Positions 48,637-58,508 are shown, numbered from the stretch's first letter. The stretch is DNA of 64,000 bases from Cobetia sp. cqz5-12 (GCF_016495405.1 NZ_CP044522.1:682001-746000), one strand, 5' to 3'. Translations and numbers: made by a program. Notes: generated by a model from the letters alone, not told the origin.

Positions 48637-49458
48637 TCAGGCAGTGAAGCGCACCGACAGACTCTGCTGGCTGGCAGCCTCCAGCGCGCTGCGATAATCG
48701 GGTTGGTGGGGCAGCTCATCGGTGACCAGCAGATCGATCTCCTCGAGCGGGGCGATACGGCACATGGCGGCGCGTCCCCACTTGCTGGCGTCGGCGACCA
48801 GAATTCGGCGCTGGGCGTGGCCGACCAGTGCACGACTGACCGCGGCTTCTTCCGGGTCGAAGTCCAGCAGCCCACCGGCATCGAGGCCGCCACAGCCGAG
48901 GACCGCGATATCGACCTGATGACGCGCGAAGAAGGCCACGGTGGCACTGCCGACCACGTCGAGATCCTGCGGGCGCAGTTGTCCTTCCGCCAACTGGACG
49001 GCGACATCCGGATGGGTCGAGAGCGCCTGCGCCACCTGCAGATTGTTGGTGATCACCCTCAGGCCGCGCCGGGCAAGCAAGGCTTCGGCGACCGCCACCA
49101 CGCTGGTGCCGATGCCCAGTGCCAGGGTGGCGCCATCGGGAATCTCGGCGACCACGCTGGCGGCCATGGCCTGCTTGGCGGTTCGCGCCAGCATGATGCG
49201 CTGGGAATGTCCAAGGTTGTAGCCGCCCGGTGGGCGCTCGATGCCGCCGTGGCGACGACGCGCCAGCCCCCGCTCACACAGTACGCCCAGGTCACGCCGG
49301 ATGGTCTGGGGCGTGACGTCGAAGGCGTGGGCCAGCGGATCGACCGCCAGCTGGCCCTCGCGGGCCAGCCGCTCGAGAATCTGTTGCTGGCGCGGCGTCA
49401 GTGCATCATCGATTGCGTGCTCGATGCTGCGACTGTCGCGCTCGATGCCCGGGGTCAT
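48637..49458 (-). CDS. glpR: DeoR family regulator, GlpR-like
   Basis: This 273-residue repressor has an N-terminal winged helix (LTPRQQQILERL, VTPQTIRRDLGVL) and a DeoRC sensor domain (LALGIGTSVVAVAEAL, VITNNLQVAQAL, LGCGGLDAGGLLDFD, DASKWGRAAM) that resembles E. coli GlpR over its length. GlpR is released from DNA by glycerol-3-phosphate. The start ATG overlaps the ugpQ stop by four bases, so the regulator is part of the transport operon. Whether it controls this operon is inference from context. Confidence 0.86.
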   Translation of the reverse strand: MTPGIERDSRSIEHAIDDALTPRQQQILERLAREGQLAVDPLAHAFDVTPQTIRRDLGVLCERGLARRRHGGIERPPGGYNLGHSQRIMLARTAKQAMAASVVAEIPDGATLALGIGTSVVAVAEALLARRGLRVITNNLQVAQALSTHPDVAVQLAEGQLRPQDLDVVGSATVAFFARHQVDIAVLGCGGLDAGGLLDFDPEEAAVSRALVGHAQRRILVADASKWGRAAMCRIAPLEEIDLLVTDELPHQPDYRSALEAASQQSLSVRFTA

Positions 49459-50264
49459 GTCTGGGGTAGCCCTTGCGTGGTGGTGTCTTTCGGCAGAGTG
49501 GGCTGGCGGTCTTCCTCGCTGAAGATGGCCGGGTCATCGCTGATGACGGCATCCACACCCCAGGCCCAGCGCGGCGCGAAGGCGGCCGCATCATTGGGTG
49601 TGTAGCAGAGCAGCCTGTGGCCACGGCTGGTGACGGCACTGGCCGCGACCCGCGTCAGGGCGCGCCAGTCGGCATGCACGGAGCTTGCGTTCAGCTCATC
49701 GGCCAGGCTCTGCCAGTCGTCGGGGATGTCATCGTAGAGCAGGCCGATATGCACCTGCGGGTCGCGTTGTCGTGTCAGGCGCAGCGCCTGGGGGTCAAAC
49801 GACGAGATGATCAGGCGTGAGGCGGGCAGGTGGGCGGTGGCCATCGGGATGGCGGCATCGACCAGCGCCTGGGCATCGTGGCCAGGACTGAGCTTGAGCT
49901 CCAGATTCAGGCGCATGTCCAGGCGTGCGATCAGCTCCAGCGCCTGCTTGAGTGAGGCCATGCGCTCACCGGCAAAGGACGCATTGAACCAGCTGCCGAC
50001 ATCGAAGGTCTGCACGCTGTCCCAATCGAGATTCTTGAGCTTGCCACGCCCATCCGAGCAGCGATTCACGCCGGCATCGTGCCAGATGACCGGCGTGCCG
50101 TCGCCCAGCAACTGCACGTCCAGCTCCACCCATTGAAAGCCTGCCTCATGCGCCGCCTGAATGGCGGCCAGGGTATTTTCCGGCGCATAGGCCGACAGAC
50201 CGCGATGTGCGATCGCCAGGGGCAGAGACAGGGCGCTGTCAGTTGAATGTGACGATGAAATCAT
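49455..50264 (-). CDS. ugpQ: Glycerophosphodiester phosphodiesterase UgpQ
   Basis: UgpQ (269 residues) hydrolyses glycerophosphodiesters to glycerol-3-phosphate and an alcohol in the cytoplasm. It contains IAHRGLSAYAPENTLAA (catalytic His and metal-binding Glu), VELDVQLLGDGTPVIWHDAGVNRCSDGRG, and LNLELKL. No signal peptide is seen, which fits the cytoplasmic UgpQ rather than GlpQ. It overlaps the glpR-like gene by four bases and follows ugpC after about 180 bases. Confidence 0.95.
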   Translation of the reverse strand: MISSSHSTDSALSLPLAIAHRGLSAYAPENTLAAIQAAHEAGFQWVELDVQLLGDGTPVIWHDAGVNRCSDGRGKLKNLDWDSVQTFDVGSWFNASFAGERMASLKQALELIARLDMRLNLELKLSPGHDAQALVDAAIPMATAHLPASRLIISSFDPQALRLTRQRDPQVHIGLLYDDIPDDWQSLADELNASSVHADWRALTRVAASAVTSRGHRLLCYTPNDAAAFAPRWAWGVDAVISDDPAIFSEEDRQPTLPKDTTTQGLPQT

Positions 50265-50443
50265 GGTGAATCCTCACAGAAGAATGGCATGGCTGCTCGC
50301 CACGAAGCCGCGGCGCTGATCAGCAGAAGCGAATCACTGATGCTCAGGCACGAGACTGATCAGGGCAGGTCTCAAGCATTACCATCCAATGATGACGTTA
50401 TCAGGGCAAGAGGTTCAGTCGTCCCGCGATGGAATGAAAGCGG

Positions 50444-51559
50444 TCATTCGATGACCGTTGTCTCCTGCTCACGGGTTGCCAGACGCTTGCCGTCGGTACC
50501 GAACAGGTGCGCGCGGGCCGGGAGCACGGCCAGGCGCAGTGTCTGTTCTTCCTCGACCGCGTGTTCGCCATCCAGCCTGACCACCAGCGGCTCGCTCTGG
50601 CCTTGCAGTCGGCAGTACGCGAGGGTGTCCGCGCCCAACGGCTCGACCAGCTCGATGCGCGCCTCCAGCTCCGCGGCTCCTGTCGGCAGATCCTCATCCT
50701 TGCCCATCACCTGCAGGTGCTCGGGGCGAATGCCAAGCGTTGCATCGTCGCCGGTCGCCAAGCCTTCGCCATTCAATGCAAGCCTTGCGCCACAGGGTAG
50801 CGACAGGCTGGCCTGTGCCTGGGTGACGCTCAGGAAGTTCATCGCCGGTGAGCCGATGAAACCGGCGACGAACTGGCTGGCGGGCTGATCATAGAGCGCC
50901 ATCGGCGTGCCGAACTGCTCGACATGGCCGCCATTCATCACCACCAGACGGTCGGCCAGAGTCATGGCCTCGGTCTGATCATGGGTCACGTAGACGGAGG
51001 TGACCTTGAGGCGCTTCTGCAGGCGGCGGATCTCCAGGCGCATCTGGACACGCAGCTTGGCGTCCAGATTGGAGAGCGGCTCATCGAACAGGAAGACCTG
51101 CGGCTTGCGCACGATGGCACGGCCCATGGCGACACGCTGACGCTGGCCACCGGAGAGCTGCCTGGGGCGGCGGTCGAGAAGCTCGGTCAGGCCCAGCAGT
51201 TCGGCGGCCTCGCTGACGCGGCGCTGGATCTCATCCTTGGGCGTGCGCCGGTTCCTGAGGCCGTAGGCCATGTTGTCGAACACGCTCATGTGCGGGTAGA
51301 GCGCGTAGTTCTGGAACACCATCGCGATGTCGCGCTCGGCGGGTTCCAGCTCATTGACGCGCTGGCCGTTGATCTCCAGATCGCCCTCTGAGATGTCTTC
51401 AAGCCCCGCCAGGGTGCGCAGCAGGGTCGACTTGCCACAGCCGGAAGGACCGACGATGACGATCAGCTCGCCTTCGCCGAACTCGAGATCGATGCCATGC
51501 AGGGCCTTGTAGCCATTGGGGTACTGCTTCTTGAGCTGCTTGAGCGCCAGTGTTGCCAT
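50444..51559 (-). CDS. ugpC: sn-glycerol-3-phosphate ABC transporter ATPase UgpC
   Basis: This 371-residue ATPase energises UgpAE. It has Walker A VGPSGCGKST, signature LSGGQRQRVAMGRAIVR, Walker B VFLFDEPLSNLDAKLR and a C-terminal OB-type (TOBE) domain of the MalK/UgpC class. The N-terminus MATLALKQLKKQYPNG is usual for UgpC. It follows ugpE by 105 bases on the same strand. Confidence 0.95.
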   Translation of the reverse strand: MATLALKQLKKQYPNGYKALHGIDLEFGEGELIVIVGPSGCGKSTLLRTLAGLEDISEGDLEINGQRVNELEPAERDIAMVFQNYALYPHMSVFDNMAYGLRNRRTPKDEIQRRVSEAAELLGLTELLDRRPRQLSGGQRQRVAMGRAIVRKPQVFLFDEPLSNLDAKLRVQMRLEIRRLQKRLKVTSVYVTHDQTEAMTLADRLVVMNGGHVEQFGTPMALYDQPASQFVAGFIGSPAMNFLSVTQAQASLSLPCGARLALNGEGLATGDDATLGIRPEHLQVMGKDEDLPTGAAELEARIELVEPLGADTLAYCRLQGQSEPLVVRLDGEHAVEEEQTLRLAVLPARAHLFGTDGKRLATREQETTVIE

Positions 51560-51664
51560 GAGATGTGTATCCAGAGCGGTGCCGTGAGGGAAAAGTCAGT
51601 CCATCACGGCGTAACGGAATTCAGGGGGCTGCGTTTGAGATGTCGGAAGCTGACGTGCGAGGCA

Positions 51665-52510
51665 TCACTTCTCGCTGTCGACCAGTCCCTTGATGAAGTA
51701 GCGCTGCATGAACAGGATGACGAGGACCGGCGGACCCATGGCCAGCAGCGTGGTGGCGGTGACGTCCTGCCACGGCACCAGGCCGTCGCCGGTGGTCAGC
51801 ATGCGCTTGAGGCTGACGACGATGGTCAGGTAGTCGGCATCGGTGGTGATCAGCAGCGGCCACAGATACTGATTCCAGCCGTAGATGAACATGATCACGA
51901 ACAGTGCCGCGATGTTGGTCTTCGACAGCGGCAGCAGGATGTCCTTGAGAAAGCGCCACGGCCCGGCGCCATCGATGCGCGCGGCCTCGACCAGTTCCGC
52001 CGGGATGGTCAGGTAGAACTGGCGCAGCAGGAAGGTCGCGGTGGCGCTGGCGATCAGCGGCAGGATCAGGCCGGCGTAGCTGTCCAGCATGTTGAGATCT
52101 GCCACCACCTTGAAGGTCGGCAGGATGCGCACCTCCACCGGCAGCATCAGGGTGATGAAGATCAGCCAGAAGCACAGCTTGCGGAAGCGGAACTCGAAGA
52201 ACACGATCGCGTAGGCCGCCATCACCGAGATGATGATCTTGCCGATGGCGATACCCAGTGCCATCAGCAACGAGTTGAACAGCAGGGTCATCACGTCGGC
52301 GCCGAGACTGCTGACCGGGTCCTCCAGCAGGTGGCGATAGTTGTCCAGGCCTGCCTCGCCGATCCAGACCGGGGCGACGTTGGAGTAGAGGTCCCCCATC
52401 TCGTGGGTACTGGCGCTGAAGGCGATCCAGACCGGCAGGAAGAACAGCGCGCAGCCGACGATCAGCAGAGCATGGCTTGCGATATCAAGCCCGGGGCGGT
52501 TGTAGCGCAT
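51665..52510 (-). CDS. ugpE: sn-glycerol-3-phosphate ABC transporter permease UgpE
   Basis: The second membrane subunit (281 residues) has about six membrane segments and the EAA loop ELVEAARIDGAGPWRFLKDILLPLSK. It ends YFIKGLVDSEK, typical of UgpE/MalG. The start ATG 52510 overlaps the ugpA stop by one base. Confidence 0.95.
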   Translation of the reverse strand: MRYNRPGLDIASHALLIVGCALFFLPVWIAFSASTHEMGDLYSNVAPVWIGEAGLDNYRHLLEDPVSSLGADVMTLLFNSLLMALGIAIGKIIISVMAAYAIVFFEFRFRKLCFWLIFITLMLPVEVRILPTFKVVADLNMLDSYAGLILPLIASATATFLLRQFYLTIPAELVEAARIDGAGPWRFLKDILLPLSKTNIAALFVIMFIYGWNQYLWPLLITTDADYLTIVVSLKRMLTTGDGLVPWQDVTATTLLAMGPPVLVILFMQRYFIKGLVDSEK

Positions 52511-53385
52511 CAGTACTGCACCTTCTTCTCGACATACTTGAACTGGATCAGCGTCAGCACACCGACGATGATCATCAACAGCACGGACTGGGCAGCACTC
52601 GAGCCCAGGTCCTGCCCGACGAAGCCATCTTCATAGACCTTGTAGACCAGGGTGCGGGTCGAGCCGGCCGGGCCCCCCTGGGTGGTGGCATCGATGGTGC
52701 CGAAGGTCTCGAAGAAGGCGTAGACCACGTTCATCACCAGCAGGAAGAAGCTGGTCGGCGAGAGCAGCGGGAAGGTGATGGTCCAGAAACGCCGCCAGGG
52801 GCCGGCGCGGTCCATCGCGGCCGCTTCCAGCAGGCTCTTGGGAATGGCCTGGAGTCCTGCGAGGAAGAACACGAAGTTGTAGCTCATCTGCTTCCAGATC
52901 GAGGCCAGCACCACCAGCAGCATGGCCTGGTCGCCATTGAGCTTGTGGTTCCAGTCGATGCCGATGGAGGACAGCAGTGCCGGCAGAATGCCCAGCGTCG
53001 GGTCGAACAGGAACAGCCACAGTACTCCGGCGACGGCAGGTGCGACGGCGTAGGGCCAGATGAGGAAGGTCTTGTAGGTATTGGCCCCGCGCAGCACGCG
53101 GTCCGCCAATACGGCCAATCCCAGCGCCAGTGCCATGGCACCGAAGGCCACGGCAAAGGAGAAATAGGTGGTCGTCCACAGTGTCTCGAGATACTCCGGC
53201 TCGCTCAGCACGTTGACGAAGTTGCTCAGGCCGGTGAATTCCCGCGAGAGCCCGAAGGCATCCTCGACATAGAAGGCCTGCTCGATGGCCTGGTAGGCCG
53301 GCCAGAAGAAGAACACGCCAACGATGATCAGCTGGGGCGCCAGCAGGATCCATGGCGTGAAGGGGTGTCGATTGAAATGAGCCAT
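52510..53385 (-). CDS. ugpA: sn-glycerol-3-phosphate ABC transporter permease UgpA
   Basis: The first membrane subunit (291 residues) has about six membrane segments and the EAA loop [28 protein letters not shown]. It starts at ATG 53385 ([12 protein letters not shown]), the family-like N-terminus; an upstream TTG is less likely. It follows ugpB after 198 bases containing a hairpin, and its stop overlaps the ugpE start. Confidence 0.95.
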   Translation of the reverse strand: MAHFNRHPFTPWILLAPQLIIVGVFFFWPAYQAIEQAFYVEDAFGLSREFTGLSNFVNVLSEPEYLETLWTTTYFSFAVAFGAMALALGLAVLADRVLRGANTYKTFLIWPYAVAPAVAGVLWLFLFDPTLGILPALLSSIGIDWNHKLNGDQAMLLVVLASIWKQMSYNFVFFLAGLQAIPKSLLEAAAMDRAGPWRRFWTITFPLLSPTSFFLLVMNVVYAFFETFGTIDATTQGGPAGSTRTLVYKVYEDGFVGQDLGSSAAQSVLLMIIVGVLTLIQFKYVEKKVQY

Positions 53386-53486
53386 GCAGCAGAGGTCTCG
53401 CAAGGGATGAAGGACGGATCACGTCGGCCGTGTTCGTGAGTGGCGCCTGGCGTGATCGAAATGATGGTCTCAGGCCGTGAGAGAAG

Positions 53487-53516
53487 GGAAAGGGCACTCG
53501 TGAGGGTGCGCTTTCC
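53487..53516 (-). other. Hairpin between ugpB and ugpA
   Basis: GGAAAGGGCAC (53487-53497) pairs with GTGCGCTTTCC (53506-53516) with one G-G mismatch. It is suited to stabilise the ugpB message or reduce read-through, as is common between binding-protein and permease genes. The rest of the 198-base gap holds nothing clear. Confidence 0.55.
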
Positions 53517-53583
53517 GCTCTCTGGCGATGGAGAATGGTGGGAGGGCGAGCCCTGCATGGGCCCGCCCCCGGTATGGCGATGA

Positions 53584-54954
53584 TCAGCCGTTGGCGCGTT
53601 CGAACTTCTCGAGCAATGAGTCGCCACGCTTGACGGCGTTGTCGAGGCCGTCCTGCACGCTTTCCTTGCCGGAGAAGATCTTCTCCAGCTCTTCATTGAT
53701 CACGTCGCGGATCTGCACCATGTTGCCCAGGCGCAGCCCCTTGGAGTTCTCGGTTGGCGTCGCGGAGGTCATCTGGGTGATGGCGACGTCGGTACCCGGG
53801 TTCTCGGCGTAGAAGCCTTGCTCGCGCGTCAGCTCTGCCGCGGCAGTGGTGATCGGCAGATAGCCGGTGAACTGGTGCCAGTCGGCCTGCACTTCGGGCT
53901 TGGAGAGGTACTGGAAGAACTTGGCGACGCCCTGGTATTCCTCATCGCTGTGCCCGGACAATACCCAAAGCGACGCGCCGCCGATGATGGAGTTCTGCGG
54001 CGTCTCGATCACATCGCTGTCATAGGGCAGTGGTGCCACGCCGAACTCGAAGCCCTTGGCGCTTTCCTTGACGCCGGCATAGCTGGCGGAAGAGCCCATC
54101 ATCATCGCGCACTCGCCGGAGTAGAACTTGGGCGCCGCGTCATCGAAGCGGCCGCCGAACACGAAGCGCTTGTCGGCCTGCCAGTCATCGAGACGCTGGA
54201 TGTGGTCGACCACGGCAGTCTTGTTGAATTCAAGACGGGTATCGGTACCGGCGAAGCCGTTGGCCTGGCTGGCGAAGGGCACGTCATTGCGTGCCGAGAA
54301 GTTCTCCAGCATCACCCAGGACGGCCAGGTAGTGGTCAGGCCACAGCTGGCGGCACCGGAATCGACGACCTTCTTGAGCGCAGCGCCCATTTCCTGCCAG
54401 GTCTGCGGGAGGGACTCGACGCCCGCCTTGGCCAGCACGTCCTTGTTGTAATAGGTCACCGGCGTGGAGGAGTTGAACGGCATCGACAGCATCTTGCCGT
54501 CGGTATCGGTGTAGTAGCCGGTGACGGCAGACAGGTAGGCGTTCGGGTCGAAGGCGGTGCCTTCCTGCGGCGCGAAGTCTGCCATCAGTTGATGCACCGG
54601 GACGATCGCGCCCTTGGCGCTCATCATGGTGGCGGTGCCGACCTCGAAGATCTGCACGATGTCAGGGCCCTTGCCAGCGCGGAAGGCGGCGATGGCGGAA
54701 GTCATGGTCTCGGAGTAGTTGCCCTTGAAGACCGGCTTGACGATGTAGTCGTCCTGACTTGCGTTGAAGTCGGCCGCGATCTCGTCGACCTTCTTGCCGA
54801 GCCCGCCACCCATGGCATGCCACCACTCGACTTCGGTGGCGGCGAGGGCACTGGCGGAGGCGGAGGCGAAACCGATGGCCAGCGCGAGGCTGGCAAGGCG
54901 ACGAGTCGCGGTGGCGGTCGTGCGGGTACTTGCATGATGAGTCGGGCGGCGCAT
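53584..54954 (-). CDS. ugpB: sn-glycerol-3-phosphate-binding protein UgpB
   Basis: This 456-residue periplasmic binding protein has a long N-region (about 18 residues with many Arg and Thr), a hydrophobic signal core and cleavage near ASALA. The mature sequence starts ATEVEWWHAMGGGLGKKV, the UgpB hallmark, with WPSWVMLENFSA and GASLWVLSGH further on. ATG 54954 has AGGAG seven bases upstream. It is the first gene of the ugpBAEC-ugpQ-glpR series; a candidate operator lies about 75 bases before its start. Confidence 0.95.
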   Translation of the reverse strand: MRRPTHHASTRTTATATRRLASLALAIGFASASASALAATEVEWWHAMGGGLGKKVDEIAADFNASQDDYIVKPVFKGNYSETMTSAIAAFRAGKGPDIVQIFEVGTATMMSAKGAIVPVHQLMADFAPQEGTAFDPNAYLSAVTGYYTDTDGKMLSMPFNSSTPVTYYNKDVLAKAGVESLPQTWQEMGAALKKVVDSGAASCGLTTTWPSWVMLENFSARNDVPFASQANGFAGTDTRLEFNKTAVVDHIQRLDDWQADKRFVFGGRFDDAAPKFYSGECAMMMGSSASYAGVKESAKGFEFGVAPLPYDSDVIETPQNSIIGGASLWVLSGHSDEEYQGVAKFFQYLSKPEVQADWHQFTGYLPITTAAAELTREQGFYAENPGTDVAITQMTSATPTENSKGLRLGNMVQIRDVINEELEKIFSGKESVQDGLDNAVKRGDSLLEKFERANG

Positions 54955-55318
54955 GGTCAAACTCCTGAGAGGTTCCCCTGGCCAGCTTCCGCAACAAAGA
55001 AGAAGGACGCTGGCCGCTGACGATCGATGGCGACGATCAAGTGAACATTTTCTTGTTCTTTTGATGATCGTCCGAAAAGCGTAGACGACTCTATAGCGCC
55101 CGCCTTACAACTTTGTGACAGTGAGATGTTCATTCGAGCCAGGCTGACGTCAGGACTGAACCTGGGTCGATCTTGTGACTGAGCAGCGGGTGTGGGCTGC
55201 TCTCAGGTCATCTCCGGCTGGCAGGTGAGGCGCCGGGGGCAACTCAAGGCCGGAATAAGCGGCCGGCGAGCGAGTGTGCTAGTCTTGCGCGCTGAAAATG
55301 CCTGTGGCGGAGAACGCG
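54955..55318. other. Divergent region upstream of ugpB
   Basis: The 364 bases between ugpB and a plus-strand hypothetical gene contain the dyad at 55032-55072. The remaining sequence holds no gene or clear hexamer pair. Confidence 0.5.
55032..55072. promoter_or_regulatory. Long dyad upstream of ugpB, candidate operator
   Basis: Outer arms GACGATCA (55032-55039) and TGATCGTC (55065-55072) enclose an inner dyad GAACA-TTTTCT-TGTTC (55043-55058). GAAC/GTTC half-sites recall GlpR operators. The regulator encoded in the same operon is the natural candidate. Confidence 0.5.
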
Positions 55319-55906
55319 ATGAAAGTGGTTGAAGTGAGTGCCGGTGCCCGACGTGATGCCTGTCTGGCGATGCTGTGCGCCGAAGTCCATGGCCGCGAAG
55401 GGGGTCTGGATGCGCTGGTAAGTTACGCCGGCGTGCGTGGGGTGTGGTTCGAGAATGAGATGGCGCGTCTGTTCGCGCTGGTCGACGATGCCGAGCGCAT
55501 CCACTCCGCTGCGCTGCTGGTACTCGACGAGAACGCACGTGGCCTGAATCTGGCGCTGTGGGCGACGCCGACGGTGCATCGCGGTCACGACCACGGCATC
55601 GCGCTGGTCTCCCAGCTGTCAGATCATGGCCGCCTTCAGGTGCGCATCACCGACAGCTCACTGGTCAGCGTGCTGCGTCGCGCCGGCATCAACGACTGGC
55701 TTGAGGCCGAGGCCGAAGGCGATCAGCCGCGCGAGCTGGTCGGCATGAATCCGGCGGCGCGTGTCGGCAACCTGGCGGCCCTGGACGCGCCGCTGCGTCT
55801 GGACCGCGAGCGCATCAAGCGCTCCTTCAAGGCGCGCCCGAAGGACTTCGAGACCTACAAGAGCGCCTTCGTGCGTGACCTGGAGCACTTCGCGCGTCAT
55901 ATCTGA
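55319..55906 (+). CDS. Hypothetical protein
   Basis: This 195-residue soluble protein starts at ATG 55319 with GGAG seven bases upstream. It mixes strands and helices: CLAMLCAEVHGREGG, FALVDDAERIHSAALLVLDE, LNLALWATPTVHRGHDHG, then RVGNLAALDAPLRLDRERIKRSFKARPKDFETYKSAF. I do not recognise the family; an acyltransferase-like (GNAT) fold is possible but no acetyl-CoA motif is evident. It is divergent from ugpB and ends with a terminator. Confidence 0.75.
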   Translation: MKVVEVSAGARRDACLAMLCAEVHGREGGLDALVSYAGVRGVWFENEMARLFALVDDAERIHSAALLVLDENARGLNLALWATPTVHRGHDHGIALVSQLSDHGRLQVRITDSSLVSVLRRAGINDWLEAEAEGDQPRELVGMNPAARVGNLAALDAPLRLDRERIKRSFKARPKDFETYKSAFVRDLEHFARHI

Positions 55907-55944
55907 GGATGAGATGACGTAAGCGAATGACATGCTCCACCAAG

Positions 55945-55977
55945 ACAAAGGCCCCGCTCAATGAGCGGGGCCTTTGT
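55945..55977. terminator. Bidirectional terminator
   Basis: ACAAAGGCCCCGCTC pairs perfectly with GAGCGGGGCCTTTGT around AAT, between convergent genes. Confidence 0.9.
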
Positions 55978-56039
55978 GGTTCTGCGATCGGCGGTCAGCG
56001 ATCAGTTCGTGCGTCGATCACGTGGGCGTCGGCCAGTGA

Positions 56040-58508
56040 TCAGGCGGCGTCCTGCTGCGGGTTGGAGGCGGTGCCGTCACTCGCCATCGGCTTGCGCACG
56101 AAGGCATCGAAATCGAAATGGTCGACGGTCAGCATGTCGAGTACCTCGGCTTCGAAGACACGCATGAAGTCGCCATCCTCGGCGGACAGAATGCCTGCCT
56201 CGACCGCCGCTTCGATACGCGCTTCCGGAGACAGTGCGTCGGCCGGAATCTCGCCCTTGTGGTAGGCCTTGGCCAGCGCCTTGTAGATCGGCTCGGCGCG
56301 CGGGTAGTCCTTGAGCAGCGCGTTGTAGCGGGCGAGGGCATTGTCCTTCTGGCCTTCGTCCTGCGCGTCCCAGGTATTGTCGGTCAGTTTGGCACGCAGT
56401 GCAGTGTCGGTGGAGACGGCACGGGCGATCTCGCGCGTCAGGCTATCCCTGGGCATGGCGAACTGACGACCACGCGGCAGGGCGATCACGCGCAGGGCAG
56501 TGCCGAGTGCACGGTTGGGCAGGTTGGCGAACAGCTCATCCAGTGCCTTTTCCGCGCGGTGCAGCAGCCACTGCATGCTGTAGTGGAACAGCGCCTCTTC
56601 GTGTTCGCAGGCCTCGGATTCGTGCCACTGCTTGAGCGTCAATGACGCCAGATAGAGGTTGGAGAGCACGTCGCCCAGGCGTGCCGACAGCATCTCGCGC
56701 GCCTTGAGGCTGGAGCCGAGACTTGCCATGGCCGCATCGGCGGACAGCGAGAAGGCGGCGCTGAAGCGGTTGATGTGGCTGGCGTAGGGCGTGGCGACGG
56801 CATCGAAGCCTGTGGCCTTGCCGCCGATACCGAAGCTCTGGGTGAAGGCGCGAGCCGCGTTGCCGAAGATCAGGCCTGCATGGCGGAAGAAGGCCTGGTC
56901 GAAGGCGTTCAGGTCATCGGCGTCCTTGGCGGCCAGTTCTTCCAGCACGTAAGGATGGCAGCGGATCGCGCCCTGACCGAAGATCATCAGGTTGCGGGTC
57001 ATGATGTTGGCGCCTTCCACCGTGATCGAGACCGGGGTGCCGGCATAGGCCACGCCGATGTAGTTGCGCGGGCCAAGCGTCACGCCGCGTCCGCCGTGGA
57101 TGTCCATGCCATCGGCCAGCAGCGAGCGGGCCATTTCGGTCAGCTGGCTCTTGAGGATGGCGGAGGGCACCGCCGGCTTGTGGCCATTGTCGATCATGTT
57201 GGCGGTGTGCAGCACCGACGCCTGGCTGATGTAGTTCATCGCGGCCATGCGTGCCAGCGGCTCCTGCACGCCTTCCATCTCGGCCACCGGCAGATTGAAC
57301 TGACGACGGATGCGCGCAAAGCCGGCGCTCCAGCCCAATGCGTAGCGCGAGATACCCGCGGAGCCGGACGGCAGCGTGATGCAGCGGCCCACCGACAGAC
57401 ATTCGACCAGCATCTTCCAGCCCTGGCCGGCCATCTGCTCGCCACCGATCAGGTAGCTGAGCGGAATGAAGACGTCCTTGCCGAAGATCGGGCCATTCAT
57501 GAACGGCGCGCCGATCGGGTGGTGACGACGGCCGATGTCCATGCCGTCGGTATCACGCGGAATCAGGGCGCAGGTGATGCCGATGTCTTCCACGTCGCCC
57601 AGCAGGTGTTCGGGGTCGAACATGCGGAAGGCCAGGCCGACCACGGTGGCGACCGGCGCCAGGGTGATCCAGCGCTTCTCGAAGTTCAGGCGGATACCGA
57701 CGACTTCCTCGCCCTCATGCATGCCGCGACATACGATGCCGGTGTCCGGAATGGAGGTCGCGTCACTGCCGGCACGCGGGCCGGTCAGGCCGAAACACGG
57801 AATCTCGCGGCCATCAGCCAGACGCGGCAGGTAATAGTTCTTCTGTTCTTCGCTGCCGTACTTGAGCAGCAGCTCGCCCGGGCCGAGGGAGTTGGGCACA
57901 CCGACGGTGACCATCAGTGTCTCGTTGACCGAGAGTTTCTGCAGCACCAGTGACTGGGCCTTGGCCGAGAAGCCCAAGCCACCATATTCCTTGGGAATGA
58001 TCATGCCGAAGAACTTCTCGCGCTTGAGAAATTCCCACAGTTCCTCGGGCAGATCGGCACGCTCGCGGGCGATCTCCCAGCTGTTGGTCATGCCGCAGGC
58101 CGTTGAGCACTGCTGGTCGATGAAGGCCTGCTCTTCGCTGGTGATACCGTCATTGCGCTGAGCGGTCAGGGTGTCCCACTGCGGCTTGCCGGAAAAGAGC
58201 TCGGCATCCCAGAACACGGTGCCGGCTTCCAGCGCCACCTTCTCGGTGTCCGAGACCTTGGGGGAGACCTTCTTGAACATCGCGAACAGGCGCGGGCTGA
58301 GCCACTTGCTGCGCAGGGCCGGCAGGCCACACACCGCGACCAGTGCCGCGCCGATCAGCAGCAGGCAGCCCAGCACCGGCGCGTCGACCGCCAGGCCTAC
58401 GATACCGATGATGGCGAGTACACCGATGGCCGCGAGGGCCCCGGCTTCGCGTGCCATGACGGCCAACAGACCGGCAACGGCGACAAGGATGAGGATGAGC
58501 TGCGTCAT
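56040..58508 (-). CDS. fadE: Acyl-CoA dehydrogenase FadE
   Basis: FadE (822 residues) carries out the first oxidation step of fatty acid beta-oxidation. Two to three N-terminal membrane segments (about residues 3-60) precede the acyl-CoA dehydrogenase core: IIPKEYGGLGFSAKAQS, FGLTGPRAGSDA, VGLAFRMFDPEHLLG, DGMDIHGGRGVTLGPRNYIG and TVEGANIMTRNLM. The length agrees with E. coli FadE (814). ATG 58508 has GGAGAT upstream. A PsrA-like dyad lies about 70 bases before the start. Confidence 0.96.
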   Translation of the reverse strand: MTQLILILVAVAGLLAVMAREAGALAAIGVLAIIGIVGLAVDAPVLGCLLLIGAALVAVCGLPALRSKWLSPRLFAMFKKVSPKVSDTEKVALEAGTVFWDAELFSGKPQWDTLTAQRNDGITSEEQAFIDQQCSTACGMTNSWEIARERADLPEELWEFLKREKFFGMIIPKEYGGLGFSAKAQSLVLQKLSVNETLMVTVGVPNSLGPGELLLKYGSEEQKNYYLPRLADGREIPCFGLTGPRAGSDATSIPDTGIVCRGMHEGEEVVGIRLNFEKRWITLAPVATVVGLAFRMFDPEHLLGDVEDIGITCALIPRDTDGMDIGRRHHPIGAPFMNGPIFGKDVFIPLSYLIGGEQMAGQGWKMLVECLSVGRCITLPSGSAGISRYALGWSAGFARIRRQFNLPVAEMEGVQEPLARMAAMNYISQASVLHTANMIDNGHKPAVPSAILKSQLTEMARSLLADGMDIHGGRGVTLGPRNYIGVAYAGTPVSITVEGANIMTRNLMIFGQGAIRCHPYVLEELAAKDADDLNAFDQAFFRHAGLIFGNAARAFTQSFGIGGKATGFDAVATPYASHINRFSAAFSLSADAAMASLGSSLKAREMLSARLGDVLSNLYLASLTLKQWHESEACEHEEALFHYSMQWLLHRAEKALDELFANLPNRALGTALRVIALPRGRQFAMPRDSLTREIARAVSTDTALRAKLTDNTWDAQDEGQKDNALARYNALLKDYPRAEPIYKALAKAYHKGEIPADALSPEARIEAAVEAGILSAEDGDFMRVFEAEVLDMLTVDHFDFDAFVRKPMASDGTASNPQQDAA

